The notes: generated by a model from the letters alone, not told the origin. DNA of 64,000 bases from Alphaproteobacteria bacterium (GCA_015062585.1 SUUJ01000001.1:136736-200735), one strand, 5' to 3'; shown: positions 1 to 10,783, counted from the stretch's first letter. Program-made: numbers and translations.

Positions 1-1084
1 TTGTAACAGATTTTTGCGCTCTTATATCATTTATGATTTTGCCCCAGTGAAATATCGGCATAATTGTTTCGATACTGTTGGAATACATATTAAAATCTTT
101 ATTGAAAATAGGCGAAAGAGTAGAGTTCTGATATCCTAAAAATGCTTCCAGCGAAAGAGCCGGCAACAGATTGCTGATTTTGTTACCGATTAGGGCGTTT
201 TGTGCAACAAGTTGTTGTTCCGAGGCCGTTACATCAGGACGGTTCCTGATAATATTTACCGGCAAATCATATAAAGCAGCCTTATCAAAAGAAAAGCTTT
301 TATTTAAAATGTCCGATTTTTCATCTTTTATATCAGAAGCCAATTCTCCGGTCAGAACGCTCAAAACATTTAAGTATTTGTTTTCATTCATTAAGAATTG
401 CGGTAACTGTTGCTTGGTCGATTTTAACAAACTTTCAGCCTGATTATAAACCAAAGTATCAACCAGTCCGGCATTATACTTATTTTTGATAGTATCAAAA
501 ATATGTTCCTGATTGGCAATATTTATAAGCGTTTCTTTTGCTAATTGCTGATATAATCGCCAGTTAAGATAAGCAATTGATATCTCGCTGATTAAAACTG
601 TCTTAACATTGTCAAAATCGGCACTGACCGAATCAAGCATGGCCATAGCACTTTCGCTCAAACGCCGTTTTCCGCCCCATATATCAATTTCCCACGAGGC
701 ATCAAGTCCCAATTGGTAATAATCTTGCTTTGTTGCCAAATCAGAAAATTTTGACGGATTTGATTTTACATATTCGCCATTTATATCAAAGCTTGGCAAT
801 AAATCGGCATTTGTCATATACAGATTATAGCGAGCCTGTTTCAATTTTTCTTTGGCAATATTGATGTTCGGGCTGTTTTTCAGCGCATTTTTAATCAATC
901 TGTCAAGTTTTTCATCTTCCAAAAACTTAAACCAATCAGCCGGAACGATTTTACCTGTTGAATTTGTAATTTTAAGATTTTGGGCAATTTGCTCATCGCT
1001 AAAGAACTCGTTTCGCTTATAATTCGGTCCTATTGCACAAGCGCTACAAAAAAGTATCAGTAAAAAGGGAAATAATTTATTCAT
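1..1084 (-). CDS. Outer-membrane efflux lipoprotein, NodT/OprM (TolC-like) family; C-terminus beyond window start
   Basis: Reverse-strand translation from ATG at 1084 ([24 protein letters not shown]...) gives a lipobox-type signal, IGPNYKR and the motif '[12 protein letters not shown]'. Start overlaps the stop of the RND gene. Absent from the ORF track because no stop lies in the window. Confidence 0.9.
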   Translation of the reverse strand, partial: MNKLFPFLLILFCSACAIGPNYKRNEFFSDEQIAQNLKITNSTGKIVPADWFKFLEDEKLDRLIKNALKNSPNINIAKEKLKQARYNLYMTNADLLPSFDINGEYVKSNPSKFSDLATKQDYYQLGLDASWEIDIWGGKRRLSESAMAMLDSVSADFDNVKTVLISEISIAYLNWRLYQQLAKETLINIANQEHIFDTIKNKYNAGLVDTLVYNQAESLLKSTKQQLPQFLMNENKYLNVLSVLTGELASDIKDEKSDILNKSFSFDKAALYDLPVNIIRNRPDVTASEQQLVAQNALIGNKISNLLPALSLEAFLGYQNSTLSPIFNKDFNMYSNSIETIMPIFHWGKIINDIRAQKSVT

Positions 1085-4000
1085 TTGCCTCATCCTTTTT
1101 GTTTTTGCCTTCTTTTAAGTGTTCAAACAGTGCAAAAAGAGCCGGAATAAAGACAATTCCCACGATTGTAGCACTAATCATACCAAAAAACACCGAAGAA
1201 CCGATAGCTATTTGACTTTGTGCGCCGGCGCCTGAGGCGACAATCATCGGAAACACTCCAAGTATAAAGGTCAGAGCAGTCATTAACACCGCTCGGAAGC
1301 GCTCATTTGCTCCCATAATGGCCGCATCAAAGATTGAGTAACCTTTTTCACGATATTCTTTATTAAACTCGACAATCAAGATTGCATTTTTCGCCGCCAA
1401 ACCGATAAGCATAATAAGCCCCAACTGAGCGTAGATACTTAACGGTTGCCCCATAAAGTGAAGTCCGACCAATGCACCCAAAATAGCAAAAACTACCGAA
1501 AACATAACGGCAAAAGCCAACATCCAACTTTCATACAATGCCACCAAAAACAGGTAGCAAAAAATCAAAGCCAGAGCGATAAGAATAACAGCCAAACCTT
1601 GCGCTTCTACTTCTTGCAAAGTAAGTCCGGTCCAAGCGGTCTTAAAAGTTTTTGGCAATACTTTATCCGATATTTCGACGATACTTTCAATTGCCGTTCC
1701 GCTACTTTTATTTTCGGCCACACCGCCGGTAACAGAGGCGGAAGAATAGGTGTTATAGCGATACAAAATCTTGGGTGATACTTCAATTCGATAATCGGCA
1801 ATATTTTTTACTCTGATCATATCGCCATTATTTGATTTAACATAAAGATTCATCACACTTTCAATGTTTTTTCGGCTGTTAAAATCAGCCTGAGCAATAA
1901 CTTTGTTAATTTGCCCGTCTAAAGTAATATTGTTGATATAGCTTGAGCCGAAATTATTGTTCAAAGCACTAAAAAGCGAAGAAACAGGAACATTAAGGCT
2001 TTCGGTTTTGGTGCGGTTAATATCCAAAAATATATGCGGAGTATCGGCGCGATATGTTGAAAAAGCATAAGCAATATTAGGATTTTCATTCAAAGCTTTG
2101 ATAAACAGGTTCAAGTTTTCAAACAATTGCTCTCCCGAGATATTGCCGTCCAACGCCAACAATTCAAAAGACAAGCCGTCAGAATTTCCCACTCCCGGAA
2201 TTGCCGGCGGAGCAAAAAAATCGATTTGAGCCGAATTGTCAGCCCCCAGCATTTTCATCAATTTTTGCGTGATTGCACCCGATGACAAAGACTTTTTCTT
2301 TCTTTTGCTCCAATTTTCAAGTCCGACCACACCCAAAGCCACATTTTCCCCGCCGCCACCGAGTATGGAATATCCGGCTACTCCGATAAAATATTTTACG
2401 CCCTCGGTTTTAAGCACCTTATCGGCAATATTGCTCAAAACATCGTTAGTTTTATTGATTGTGGCAATATTATCCAGTTGCACATTGGCAAAAATAATAC
2501 CTTGGTCTTCTTCGGGCAAAAATGAGGTCGGAGTAATATTAAACCCGATAACGCTTAGGACAATAGCGCCAATAACAACAATCGCGGTAAGTTTTATATT
2601 AGCGACAAAGATTTTCACAAATTCTAAATATTTTGCCTTAGCCTTATCAAGTAAAGCATTAAAGTTTTCAAAAAATTTGTGAGTTTTCGGCGCTTTATTA
2701 TCATTTAAGAAAATAGCGCAAAGTGACGGGCTTAAGGTTAGGGCGTTTACAGCCGAAAAAAACACCGAAGTAGCAATGGTCACGGCAAATTGCTGATATA
2801 TTTTTCCGGTAATACCGGCCATCAGGGCAACGGGAATAAATATTGCAAACAACACAAAGGTTGTAGCGATAATAGCCCCTGAAATATCTTTCATAGCCTT
2901 AATTGAGGCTGATTTAGCGTCGATTTTTTCTTCTTGGATAACATATTCGACGCGTTCGACCACAATAATTGCATCATCCACCACCAGTCCGATAGCCAAA
3001 ACAAGCGCAAACAAAGTCAAAATATTGATATCAAAGCCCAAAGCATATATAACGGCAAAAGTAGCAATCAGCGATACCGGAATGGTAATCAACGGAATGA
3101 GGGTAGTTTTTACTTTTTGCAAAAAAACATACACCACCAACACCACCAAAGAGAAAGTAATAATCAAAGTTTCGATAATTCCGGCGATTGAGGCTCTGAC
3201 AAAATCGGTCGAATCATAAGCCACTTCAAACAGCATATCGGCAGGAAAAGTTTTGCTCAGCTCGGCTATTTGTTTTTTGACATCATCCATAATATCCAAA
3301 GCGTTAGAGTTTGGCGTAGGGCTGAGCCCGATAATAACTGCCGGCGAATTATCAAAATGAGCACTCATATTATAAGTATCGGCACCCAGTTCGATACGCG
3401 CCACATCTTTCAACCGGACAATTCCGCCGTCATCAGCGGTAGTAATGATAATATTTTCAAACTCTTCGACCGAATCAAGCAATCCTTTGGCGGTCAAAGA
3501 AATCACCACCGGATTATTTTTCGGACTTGGGCTTGCGCCTATTGAACCGACCGAAGCTTCTATATTTTGGCTTTTGATAGCATTTACGATATCGGCCGAG
3601 CTCAAATTCAAAGCCGATATAGTCTCAGGTTTTAGCCAAATTCGCATAGAATTTTGCGGTCCGTAAATATCCACGCTTCCCATACCGGCAATTCTAAGCA
3701 AGGGATTTTTAATATTGTTATAAGCAAAGTTTGACAGATACAAACTGTCATAAGAGTTGTTAGGCGAGCGTAAAACGAGCATAGCCAACATATTTGCCGA
3801 CTGGCTCGAAATGTCGATACCCTCGCGTGTCACAATTTCCGGAAGTTGTGAATTAACCTGTTGCAAGCGGTTTTGTACCTTAACACGCGCCATATCGGGA
3901 TCGGTACCGACATTAAAAGTGATAGTCAGCTTGTAACTACCGTTATCATCGCTTGAAGACGACATATAAAGCATATCTTCGACGCCGTTTACCACATTTT

Positions 4001-4199
4001 CAATCGGTATAGCTACCGTATCGACCAAAACTTTAGCCGAAGCGCCGGGATAGGTTGCTTTTACAACAATTTGCGGAGGTGTAATATTCGGATACTGTGA
4101 AATCGGCAACACTGCGATTGCCAGCAAACCCAACAACACCAAAACAATTGAAACCACACCGGCAAAACGGGGCCTGTCAATAAAAATCTGAGAAAACAT
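1077..4199 (-). CDS. RND multidrug efflux permease (AcrB/MexB, HAE1 family)
   Basis: 1040 aa; [28 protein letters not shown] start, repeated TM architecture, '[12 protein letters not shown]' motif. Confidence 0.97.
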   Translation of the reverse strand: MFSQIFIDRPRFAGVVSIVLVLLGLLAIAVLPISQYPNITPPQIVVKATYPGASAKVLVDTVAIPIENVVNGVEDMLYMSSSSDDNGSYKLTITFNVGTDPDMARVKVQNRLQQVNSQLPEIVTREGIDISSQSANMLAMLVLRSPNNSYDSLYLSNFAYNNIKNPLLRIAGMGSVDIYGPQNSMRIWLKPETISALNLSSADIVNAIKSQNIEASVGSIGASPSPKNNPVVISLTAKGLLDSVEEFENIIITTADDGGIVRLKDVARIELGADTYNMSAHFDNSPAVIIGLSPTPNSNALDIMDDVKKQIAELSKTFPADMLFEVAYDSTDFVRASIAGIIETLIITFSLVVLVVYVFLQKVKTTLIPLITIPVSLIATFAVIYALGFDINILTLFALVLAIGLVVDDAIIVVERVEYVIQEEKIDAKSASIKAMKDISGAIIATTFVLFAIFIPVALMAGITGKIYQQFAVTIATSVFFSAVNALTLSPSLCAIFLNDNKAPKTHKFFENFNALLDKAKAKYLEFVKIFVANIKLTAIVVIGAIVLSVIGFNITPTSFLPEEDQGIIFANVQLDNIATINKTNDVLSNIADKVLKTEGVKYFIGVAGYSILGGGGENVALGVVGLENWSKRKKKSLSSGAITQKLMKMLGADNSAQIDFFAPPAIPGVGNSDGLSFELLALDGNISGEQLFENLNLFIKALNENPNIAYAFSTYRADTPHIFLDINRTKTESLNVPVSSLFSALNNNFGSSYINNITLDGQINKVIAQADFNSRKNIESVMNLYVKSNNGDMIRVKNIADYRIEVSPKILYRYNTYSSASVTGGVAENKSSGTAIESIVEISDKVLPKTFKTAWTGLTLQEVEAQGLAVILIALALIFCYLFLVALYESWMLAFAVMFSVVFAILGALVGLHFMGQPLSIYAQLGLIMLIGLAAKNAILIVEFNKEYREKGYSIFDAAIMGANERFRAVLMTALTFILGVFPMIVASGAGAQSQIAIGSSVFFGMISATIVGIVFIPALFALFEHLKEGKNKKDEANE

Positions 4200-4200
4200 C

Positions 4201-5331
4201 TCACCTAGCCTCCGTCTTACTATCGATAATCTTGATTTTCAGTTTAGTTCCTGCGGTTATATTATCGACATTACCGACCACCAAAAAGTCATTTTTAGCA
4301 AAATCATTATCTGTTACATAATCATTATTATAATATCCGAGAATCTTAAGCTTTTCTTTTCGCAAGCTGTTATTTTTTATGACATAAACAAAAGCGCCGT
4401 CGTCAGCAAGCCTGACATATTTTCGATCAATTACAAAAACATCGGTCAGCTTTTTAGACACCGCGACCGTAACATACGAATTGGCCAACAGCACATTATC
4501 CGGATTTTCAAAATCGACAAATACGGCCAAAGAACTGGTCAATTTATTGATTTTGTTATCAAAATAGGCAAATTTTCCTTTGTTTTGATACCAAGAGTTG
4601 TCAGCCAGCTTTAATTTTATTTCATATTTGTCAGAATCCTGTGTCAAATTTGCAAAATTATTCAAAATATCTTTATCCGGTATGGCAAATTCCACTCGAA
4701 TGGGCGAGGTTTGAATAACATCAAAAAGTTTGGTTTGTCCGGCGCTGATAAAATCGCCTTTGGTTAGTCCGACAGCACCAACCAAGCCGTTAATCGAAGA
4801 TTGCAAAACGGTATAATCCAGAATAACTCTGGCTTTTTCCACTTCGGCCTTAGCTTGTTTCATTTTGGCCTCAGCAGATAAAAAAGAAGCTTTTGCATTA
4901 TCGATATCCGAGGCGGAAACGGCGTTTTTTCCGGCTTTTATAATGCGGTTATAATAGTTTTTTGCATTAAAATATTCGGCTTCGGCCATTTTAAGCGAAG
5001 CATTTGCCGCCTCAAAATCGGCCTTGTATTGTTTTTGGTCAATAAGGAGCAGATTGTCACCTTCATTAACTTTGTCGCCGCCTTTGACAAATATTTCATC
5101 AATATATCCCGAAACATTAGCCATAACTTCAAGCGAATTTATCGGAATTACATAACCGACATATTCATTACTTAAGTTTATATTTTGTTTAATCAGCGAC
5201 ATCACATCGACGCTAAGCGTTGGCGTGTCTTCGATTTTTGACAAAGCCTCCGGTTTGATAAAAAAACAAAAGAATAGGGCAAAGACAAGTATTAAAGCCA
5301 ATTTGTATTTTAATTTTATTGATTTAAGCAT
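4201..5331 (-). CDS. RND efflux periplasmic adaptor (AcrA/MFP family)
   Basis: Lipoyl/hairpin-type sequence ([26 protein letters not shown]), operon with RND permease. Start trimmed to MLKSIKL because the longer ORF overlaps a terminator. Confidence 0.93.
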   Translation of the reverse strand: MLKSIKLKYKLALILVFALFFCFFIKPEALSKIEDTPTLSVDVMSLIKQNINLSNEYVGYVIPINSLEVMANVSGYIDEIFVKGGDKVNEGDNLLLIDQKQYKADFEAANASLKMAEAEYFNAKNYYNRIIKAGKNAVSASDIDNAKASFLSAEAKMKQAKAEVEKARVILDYTVLQSSINGLVGAVGLTKGDFISAGQTKLFDVIQTSPIRVEFAIPDKDILNNFANLTQDSDKYEIKLKLADNSWYQNKGKFAYFDNKINKLTSSLAVFVDFENPDNVLLANSYVTVAVSKKLTDVFVIDRKYVRLADDGAFVYVIKNNSLRKEKLKILGYYNNDYVTDNDFAKNDFLVVGNVDNITAGTKLKIKIIDSKTEAR

Positions 5332-5431
5332 AAATATCAGCCTCATATAAAAAATGATACAAATTATTAAATAGTAGTGATATTTAAAATTTAAATGACC
5401 GCGAACGGCACAAAAACAACAATTTGATTGC

Positions 5432-5464
5432 AAAAAAACACCCCTGAAAAATTCAGGGGTGTTT
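5432..5464 (-). terminator. Rho-independent terminator downstream of the 5479-6498 gene
   Basis: AACACCCCTGAA/TTCAGGGGTGTT stem, A-run on + strand (U-tract on -). Confidence 0.85.
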
Positions 5465-5478
5465 GGTAATATACAAGC

Positions 5479-6498
5479 TTAGCTATTGGTTTCAAGACCT
5501 AGTTCTCGGCAGGCCCCTTTTATTGCTTCATACTCAACAGCAGCGCTTAAATCTGTACAGGCACCCAAACGACTTGTAGTACTGCAAACAGTACAAAGGT
5601 CATTAAATCCGCCGCCACCTCCTGATCCGTTAGAACCTGATCCGCTAGAACCTGATCCGCTGGAACCTGATCCGCTGGAACCTGATCCGACAGTAGTTGT
5701 TATACCATTATCACCGGTTATATTCTTCAATTCACATCGCAAACCATCAGCAGAAAGTTCAAATTCTCCCAAACAACTGTCACAGTTGTCTCCTGTTCTT
5801 CCTCCCGTACATACGCATTTATTAAGCATCGAAAAATATATTTTCCCATCACCGCAATTGCACAATCCTCCTTCGCCGCGTGTCGCACCGTCAGGACATT
5901 TAGGCTGACAGGCACCGCTAACTAACTCCGTTCCTTCTGGACATTTTTCAGGCTCTCTTATTGCAGAATTTTCAGGCTTTGAACAGAAGTAATAATTGCT
6001 ATCAAAAGGACAAGGCAAAGCAATTCGTCCTTCACATTTCTCAAGATCATCTACTGTGAAACCCAATTTTACACAATCGGTTGAAGTAGTATCACAATCG
6101 AAAGGAGTAGACACGATGTCATCTGCTTCATCATTTTCATCACCACTGTCATCAGCTGTAGTAGTAGGTGTGTCTTCTTCTGGTGTTTCACCGGTATCTT
6201 CGGTTGTTTCGGTACCACCGGTATCATCTGTTTCACCTGTATCACCTGTTTCACCGGTATCGCCGGTGTCTCCGGTATCACCGGAACCGTTAGTAACACC
6301 AAAATAACAATCTTCTACAGTAGGATCACAAGCATCCCCGGCATCTTTTTGTTCAGTTTCTACCAAATTAAAATCTCCAGTGCCATATCCGGATTCACCG
6401 GTTTGCGTAGGTCCAGGAATATTCAACTCCACGGAGTAAGCCGGTTGAACATATAAGCCAAACAAAGCTATTGTTGTAATTAAAAGTATCTTTTTCAT
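5479..6498 (-). CDS. Secreted Cys-containing low-complexity protein with Gly-X-Thr triplets, SGSGS repeats and EGF-like Cys spacing
   Basis: Signal peptide MKKILLITTIALFGLYVQPAYS; GDTGDTGDTGETGDTGETDDTGGTE; GSGSSGSGSSGSGSSGSGSNGSGG; CNCGDGKIYFSMLNKCVCTGGRTGDNCDSC; SD AAGGAG before ATG. Confidence 0.8.
   Translation of the reverse strand: MKKILLITTIALFGLYVQPAYSVELNIPGPTQTGESGYGTGDFNLVETEQKDAGDACDPTVEDCYFGVTNGSGDTGDTGDTGETGDTGETDDTGGTETTEDTGETPEEDTPTTTADDSGDENDEADDIVSTPFDCDTTSTDCVKLGFTVDDLEKCEGRIALPCPFDSNYYFCSKPENSAIREPEKCPEGTELVSGACQPKCPDGATRGEGGLCNCGDGKIYFSMLNKCVCTGGRTGDNCDSCLGEFELSADGLRCELKNITGDNGITTTVGSGSSGSGSSGSGSSGSGSNGSGGGGGFNDLCTVCSTTSRLGACTDLSAAVEYEAIKGACRELGLETNS
5630..5700. repeat. 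15-bp tandem repeat (CCTGATCCGCTGGAA, about 4-5 units) encoding (SGSGS)n
   Basis: Directly visible near-identical units in the + strand. Confidence 0.85.
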
Positions 6499-6510
6499 CG
6501 CCTTTCTCCT

Positions 6511-9500
6511 TTATTTATTTAAAACCGGTGCTTGACAAAACGAACTGTTAATGCAAGTCGAATATATATCAAAAGCATCTCCATCTTCATCAAGACACTC
6601 GGAAAGGATTGCACGAGCATCTTCGTCTTCCGCTGTGTAATGTCTGAAGGTATCAAGAGATATAACTGTACCATCAACATATATACCATCGTCTATAAAT
6701 ATACATTTAGCATCAGCAAATTCATTGGCTATGATAGACGCTTGTGTGCTATCGGGAAGAGCTAAAAAGAGATTATTCGCATCACATGTTGCCTTGGCAT
6801 TGTAATAACTCTGTAACGGAATATCATTATTTCTCGGTTCATACATGCTGGAGCTTGTTATAACATTACTAGGACACTTGCTACTATCAGTATCAACAAC
6901 AAAATATTCATTCTCATAATCAGTACAAGTCATTGTTAAACCATCGTAATATTGTCCTGTTTGACAATTCCAACCATCATAACAAACATTATTCATGTAT
7001 GTTTGTCCTTCGGAACAAACTGCAAGAGAGTGTGTATTATATATAACTGCTCTTACCTTCATCATATCGTTAGTTCCTGATTCATTAGATATGCAACGTT
7101 CAAAGTTAACAGTTTGCCCTGTTACTCCTCCTGTAGGATTAGCTGCACTAACATCAGAGTTTGAATAATTGCCCACAACCATTGCTGTACCAACCAGTAA
7201 ACCATCTTGTGCATAGTGACATGTATTGTACTTATTTTTAATCTTTTTATTCACAAAATCATATTCATTCAGGTTTAATGCTTTTGTTTTAACATTTGAA
7301 GCCAAACCGCTTATAGCATTACCTAATGTTGTTCCTATAGATGTACTAGGTGTTTGATTCAAATCAACAAGTTTTAATTTCATTGAACCCTGCTTAATGT
7401 CAGAAACAGACAATACAAAATAGTCTTGTTGATCTGTTGTACAGTACTGACTTTCGCCATCATAGTACATTCCGGCAGCACAAATCGGCTCGCAACTATA
7501 ACAACTTAAGTTTGTTCCTGTTGGAGTTACAACATCACAGCTCTTTTGTGCTAATGGTTTAGTGGTATGGTAATTTAAAGTTTCACAAGTTACTTTTTTA
7601 CAGTTATTATAACAGTGTAAACCATCTACTTCCACAGGATCACACTGATATCCGTCAGACTGTACGGTATAATAACCATAATCACCACAAGTCGATTGGT
7701 GACAGTTTGTGAAGCAGTTCACACCTTCAACGGTTTGCACAGTATCACAAGTTTGTCCGGCCGGAGTTGAAGATTCCCAACCTTTGGCAGTACAAGCATC
7801 ATTAGCATAGATTTGTGCCGGGAAGGTCTTTTTACAAATTATACCTTTATCACTGGTTCCAGTACTATTAGATGAACCTCCAATTGTAAGAAAAACACCA
7901 TCCGCAGCAAGCCAATCTACTTCGGCGCTCGAGCCTGCAAAGTTCGGATCATGATCCAACGGGTAAGTGCCAAATTTATTATAAACCATTTCCAAATGAC
8001 TTATAGACAACAAGTCGTGATCAAATCCGCTTGCTTCACACTTTTCACGAGCTGTGGCTTGCATTTCAGCATGACTCTTACATGTTACCGGAACATTAGA
8101 TCCGTCACTGCATTCACTTCCTTTTAATACAAAGCCTTTTTGATCCCATACAGCTGTTTCCAGAATCTTACCATGAGCAGTACTATGAACACCAACTACA
8201 TAGTATCCACCAGAACCTTCTATTTTGCTACATTTGTTTTGGACGTCATTGTAAAAGTCGCCAACTTCACAATCATCGGGCACATCATATATTGAACAAA
8301 ATACTTTTTTGTCGTCATATGGGCAACGAATGAATTCAAAACCATAGTATTGGCAAGCTGATTCTGTCATCCTATAACCCAATTCTTCACATGTCGGCAA
8401 AGAAATACAAGGAACATCATCAGCAACAGGATTAGAACTGTTTCTCCAATTACCCCATGCTGTGTTTTTGTCACATATAGGAGTTCCATTCGTAGGTATT
8501 ATGCAACCGACTTTTTTGCGACAAGTCAAATAATCGTAACATGTATCTCCCGAAGGACAACCGTTTTCGCCATCGCCATCAGTCATAAGCGTCATAACAG
8601 ATGAAACCTCGTATATATATCTGCTATCAGCACCCGCAACTCTGTGAGTATCATATATATCAGTGTAGAGTCCATTCTCATTAGGTCCGTCATGGTACAC
8701 TTCATAGCCGTCTGCACAGCCGGACACCTTGATTGCTCTCACATCTTCACTCTTGTCAGTAACACCAGAGTGCTTAAATGCAGAAAGTTGATTGGTATCA
8801 CCATATAACATAGGATCTAAACAATAGTTGCCTTTACTGTCACGGCGTCCATGTACAAATGATAAAACATACGGACAGCTATAATGTATTTTGACATTAT
8901 TTTCATCATCAAAACCATTCCCTCTATCCGTACCGGTTAACATACAATCGGTGTTATCACCGGAATCATAACATCTGTCATCATCATCTTTACATGTACC
9001 ATTGAAATAGTAGTAGTTAAACGATTGAAAACGTTCAGCTTTCTTTGATTCATAATTTGCACAAACACTGGAAGGCTGAGATGTTTTTATGGCATTACCA
9101 TAAACAACCCTCTTACCGGTGGCATCATACATAAAACCTGTGAGGCCAGCATCAGAAACACATCCTAAAAGATTACTTTTGTTCTTAAAACTACCAAAAT
9201 TTTTCAAACCGGCAAAAGCCCAGTTAAAGTATACTTTGTACGAAATCGGATCGTTTTTGAAGAACACAGAATGCTGATAACTTGAACTATTTGAAGTTGC
9301 AATAACCTTTGATATATCATCAGAATTTAGTGTATAATGTGATGCACGACATTTCAACTTATCAAGGGCGTAACAAGTTTTAGATTTTCCAACACCATTC
9401 AAAACATTAACAGTTCCTTCTCCTGACGCATCAAAAATTAATGTTACCGCGCCCATATCAGTAGCATTATCAGGATTACATTCGATATCGGAGACATAGA

Positions 9501-9936
9501 TAGTATTATCCTTAGGATCCTTACACGTCTTAGCACCATCAGCAACTTTGAAGTAAGAATTAGCATTTACATCAGCTTCTTTATAAGGGAATTTGGAAGT
9601 ATCACATATACAATCATAATAACAATTAGCTTTGGCGGTACCCTCGGAAGTAGTTTCATTACCATCACCATCAATTTCTTTAGTTTTGATAGTAACGGTT
9701 TGAGACTTACAAGAAAGATTAGGATCAGGTTTCACTCTAAACCAATCATCACCTTGCGATTTACAAATAGCGTCAGCGTCTTTGTTATAGAGGTTGTCTT
9801 CACTATCACCATCACGACGAGAGCCAAAGAGCAAAGAGTAAGCAATATCGTTAAGTCCGGTAATGGCAGCAAAAGCAGGAGAGACACAAGAAAAGAAGAA
9901 TGAAACGAAGAAGAAGGAAAGTAAATATTTTTTCAT
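6511..9936 (-). CDS. Large secreted Cys-rich protein (about 1140 aa) with tandem Cys modules
   Basis: Signal peptide MKKYLLSFFFVSFFFSCVSPAFA; SD AGGAGAA before this ATG; three tandem ~35-aa modules of type TC..xGY...CD.V...G..CY..C. Confidence 0.85.
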   Translation of the reverse strand: MKKYLLSFFFVSFFFSCVSPAFAAITGLNDIAYSLLFGSRRDGDSEDNLYNKDADAICKSQGDDWFRVKPDPNLSCKSQTVTIKTKEIDGDGNETTSEGTAKANCYYDCICDTSKFPYKEADVNANSYFKVADGAKTCKDPKDNTIYVSDIECNPDNATDMGAVTLIFDASGEGTVNVLNGVGKSKTCYALDKLKCRASHYTLNSDDISKVIATSNSSSYQHSVFFKNDPISYKVYFNWAFAGLKNFGSFKNKSNLLGCVSDAGLTGFMYDATGKRVVYGNAIKTSQPSSVCANYESKKAERFQSFNYYYFNGTCKDDDDRCYDSGDNTDCMLTGTDRGNGFDDENNVKIHYSCPYVLSFVHGRRDSKGNYCLDPMLYGDTNQLSAFKHSGVTDKSEDVRAIKVSGCADGYEVYHDGPNENGLYTDIYDTHRVAGADSRYIYEVSSVMTLMTDGDGENGCPSGDTCYDYLTCRKKVGCIIPTNGTPICDKNTAWGNWRNSSNPVADDVPCISLPTCEELGYRMTESACQYYGFEFIRCPYDDKKVFCSIYDVPDDCEVGDFYNDVQNKCSKIEGSGGYYVVGVHSTAHGKILETAVWDQKGFVLKGSECSDGSNVPVTCKSHAEMQATAREKCEASGFDHDLLSISHLEMVYNKFGTYPLDHDPNFAGSSAEVDWLAADGVFLTIGGSSNSTGTSDKGIICKKTFPAQIYANDACTAKGWESSTPAGQTCDTVQTVEGVNCFTNCHQSTCGDYGYYTVQSDGYQCDPVEVDGLHCYNNCKKVTCETLNYHTTKPLAQKSCDVVTPTGTNLSCYSCEPICAAGMYYDGESQYCTTDQQDYFVLSVSDIKQGSMKLKLVDLNQTPSTSIGTTLGNAISGLASNVKTKALNLNEYDFVNKKIKNKYNTCHYAQDGLLVGTAMVVGNYSNSDVSAANPTGGVTGQTVNFERCISNESGTNDMMKVRAVIYNTHSLAVCSEGQTYMNNVCYDGWNCQTGQYYDGLTMTCTDYENEYFVVDTDSSKCPSNVITSSSMYEPRNNDIPLQSYYNAKATCDANNLFLALPDSTQASIIANEFADAKCIFIDDGIYVDGTVISLDTFRHYTAEDEDARAILSECLDEDGDAFDIYSTCINSSFCQAPVLNK

Positions 9937-10056
9937 GACTGTTCTCCTAAAAAAGAGTAAAAACCTGTGATACAAAGCAGTTTACCACGCAGGCAAACTA
10001 CTAATTTTATTTTATTTTAACACAATTTTAAAATAAAAGCAATAACTCCAACCTCG

Positions 10057-10084
10057 TTATACAACGCAAAAACGCGTTGTATAA
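10057..10084. promoter_or_regulatory. Perfect 11-bp inverted repeat (possible operator or 5'-UTR hairpin) upstream of the 6511-9936 gene
   Basis: TTATACAACGC-AAAAAC-GCGTTGTATAA. Confidence 0.5.
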
Positions 10085-10170
10085 TACATTGATTTTACAT
10101 AATATTTTTATTGTAACAAAAATTGTAACAAAAAGTTAGCAATTATTAACAAGAAAAATAAGAAGCAAAA

Positions 10171-10223
10171 CAAAGAAGATTCCTAGACGCACGGACGCAA
10201 ATGCGCCGAGCGAGGAATGACAT
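10171..10223. repeat. Hairpin-type dispersed repeat, copy A
   Basis: CAAAGAAGATTCCTAGACGCACGGACGCAAATGCGCCGAGCGAGGAATGACA; stem ATTCCT/AGGAAT. Confidence 0.75.
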
Positions 10224-10276
10224 TATGTATTCACTAAAAGGCGATGACACTTTTAAATTAAAGAAACAAGAACAAA

Positions 10277-10321
10277 GTCATCCCTCGATTGCGTTGAGCA
10301 ATCGTCTAGGGATCTTCCTTG
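10277..10321. repeat. Hairpin-type dispersed repeat, copy B (inverted relative to A)
   Basis: GTCATCCCTCGATTGCGTTGAGCAATCGTCTAGGGATCTTCCTTG; outer stem ATCCCT/AGGGAT, inner GATTGC/GCAATC. Confidence 0.75.
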
Positions 10322-10337
10322 TTTTTAAGAATAATTT

Positions 10338-10385
10338 GAAGATGCCAAGTCTCGCTACACTAAAGTTTCGCTCAAGGCATGACAT
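10338..10385. repeat. Hairpin-type dispersed repeat, copy C
   Basis: GAAGATGCCAAGTCTCGC...CTCAAGGCATGACAT; stem ATGCC/GGCAT. Confidence 0.65.
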
Positions 10386-10400
10386 ATTTTTTACGCTAAA

Positions 10401-10423
10401 GCGCCGAGTAAGGAATGACATTA
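10401..10423. repeat. Partial copy (GCGCCGAGTAAGGAATGACATTA) of the dispersed repeat
   Basis: Matches the 3' half of copy A; followed by TATGTATTCACT as in copy A. Confidence 0.65.
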
Positions 10424-10655
10424 TGTATTCACTCAAGCGATGACTTATTTATTTAAACTCATCTGGATTTTTAAGCAACTGAAGTTGCAAAAAATCCTAT
10501 CTTCCCTTAAAATTAAGGGAAGAGAAAATGTTATTCACTAAAAGGCGATGACATAATTATATAAGAAATAACAATTGTTTTATAATATTAAAAAAATTTT
10601 TATTTCTCAAAAATCAAAAATATTCAAATATCACACAAAATCAATATATTAGCGC

Positions 10656-10673
10656 GCGGTAAGATGTTACCGC
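10656..10673. promoter_or_regulatory. Inverted repeat GCGGTAA-GATG-TTACCGC upstream of the rplM promoter
   Basis: Perfect 7-bp arms. Confidence 0.4.
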
Positions 10674-10708
10674 TTAATAACATATTGAAAAATAATGATA
10701 TTTTTTTG

Positions 10709-10736
10709 TTGACAACAGTTTTTATTTATATATATT
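10709..10736 (+). promoter_or_regulatory. Sigma70-type promoter for rplM-rpsI
   Basis: TTGACA -16 bp- TATATT, about 48 nt upstream of the rplM ATG. Confidence 0.65.
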
Positions 10737-10783
10737 AACCCCGAAGTTTAATTTATATTTTAATATAAAAAGAGAGAAAACAC

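Noticed and set aside
1446-1778. + strand ORFs inside the RND permease (e.g. 110 aa, and 2236-2682, 2934-3191)
   Set aside because: Antisense to a highly conserved CDS; no independent coding signal.
1077-5331. RND efflux operon as something novel
   Set aside because: Standard tripartite MFP-RND-OMF arrangement.
5486-5908. + strand 140-aa ORF with (PLEPD)n repeat
   Set aside because: Antisense mirror of the SGSGS 15-bp repeats of the secreted protein; the minus-strand gene has signal peptide and SD.
10201-10443. 80-aa ORF (MRRARNDIMYSLKGDD...)
   Set aside because: Composed of the intergenic hairpin repeats (RNDIMYSLK appears twice because the DNA repeat does); no SD or protein-like composition.
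10656-10673. Hairpin upstream of rplM as an L13 autoregulatory leader
   Set aside because: It lies upstream of the best promoter (TTGACA/TATATT), so it would not be in the main mRNA; kept only as a low-confidence inverted repeat.
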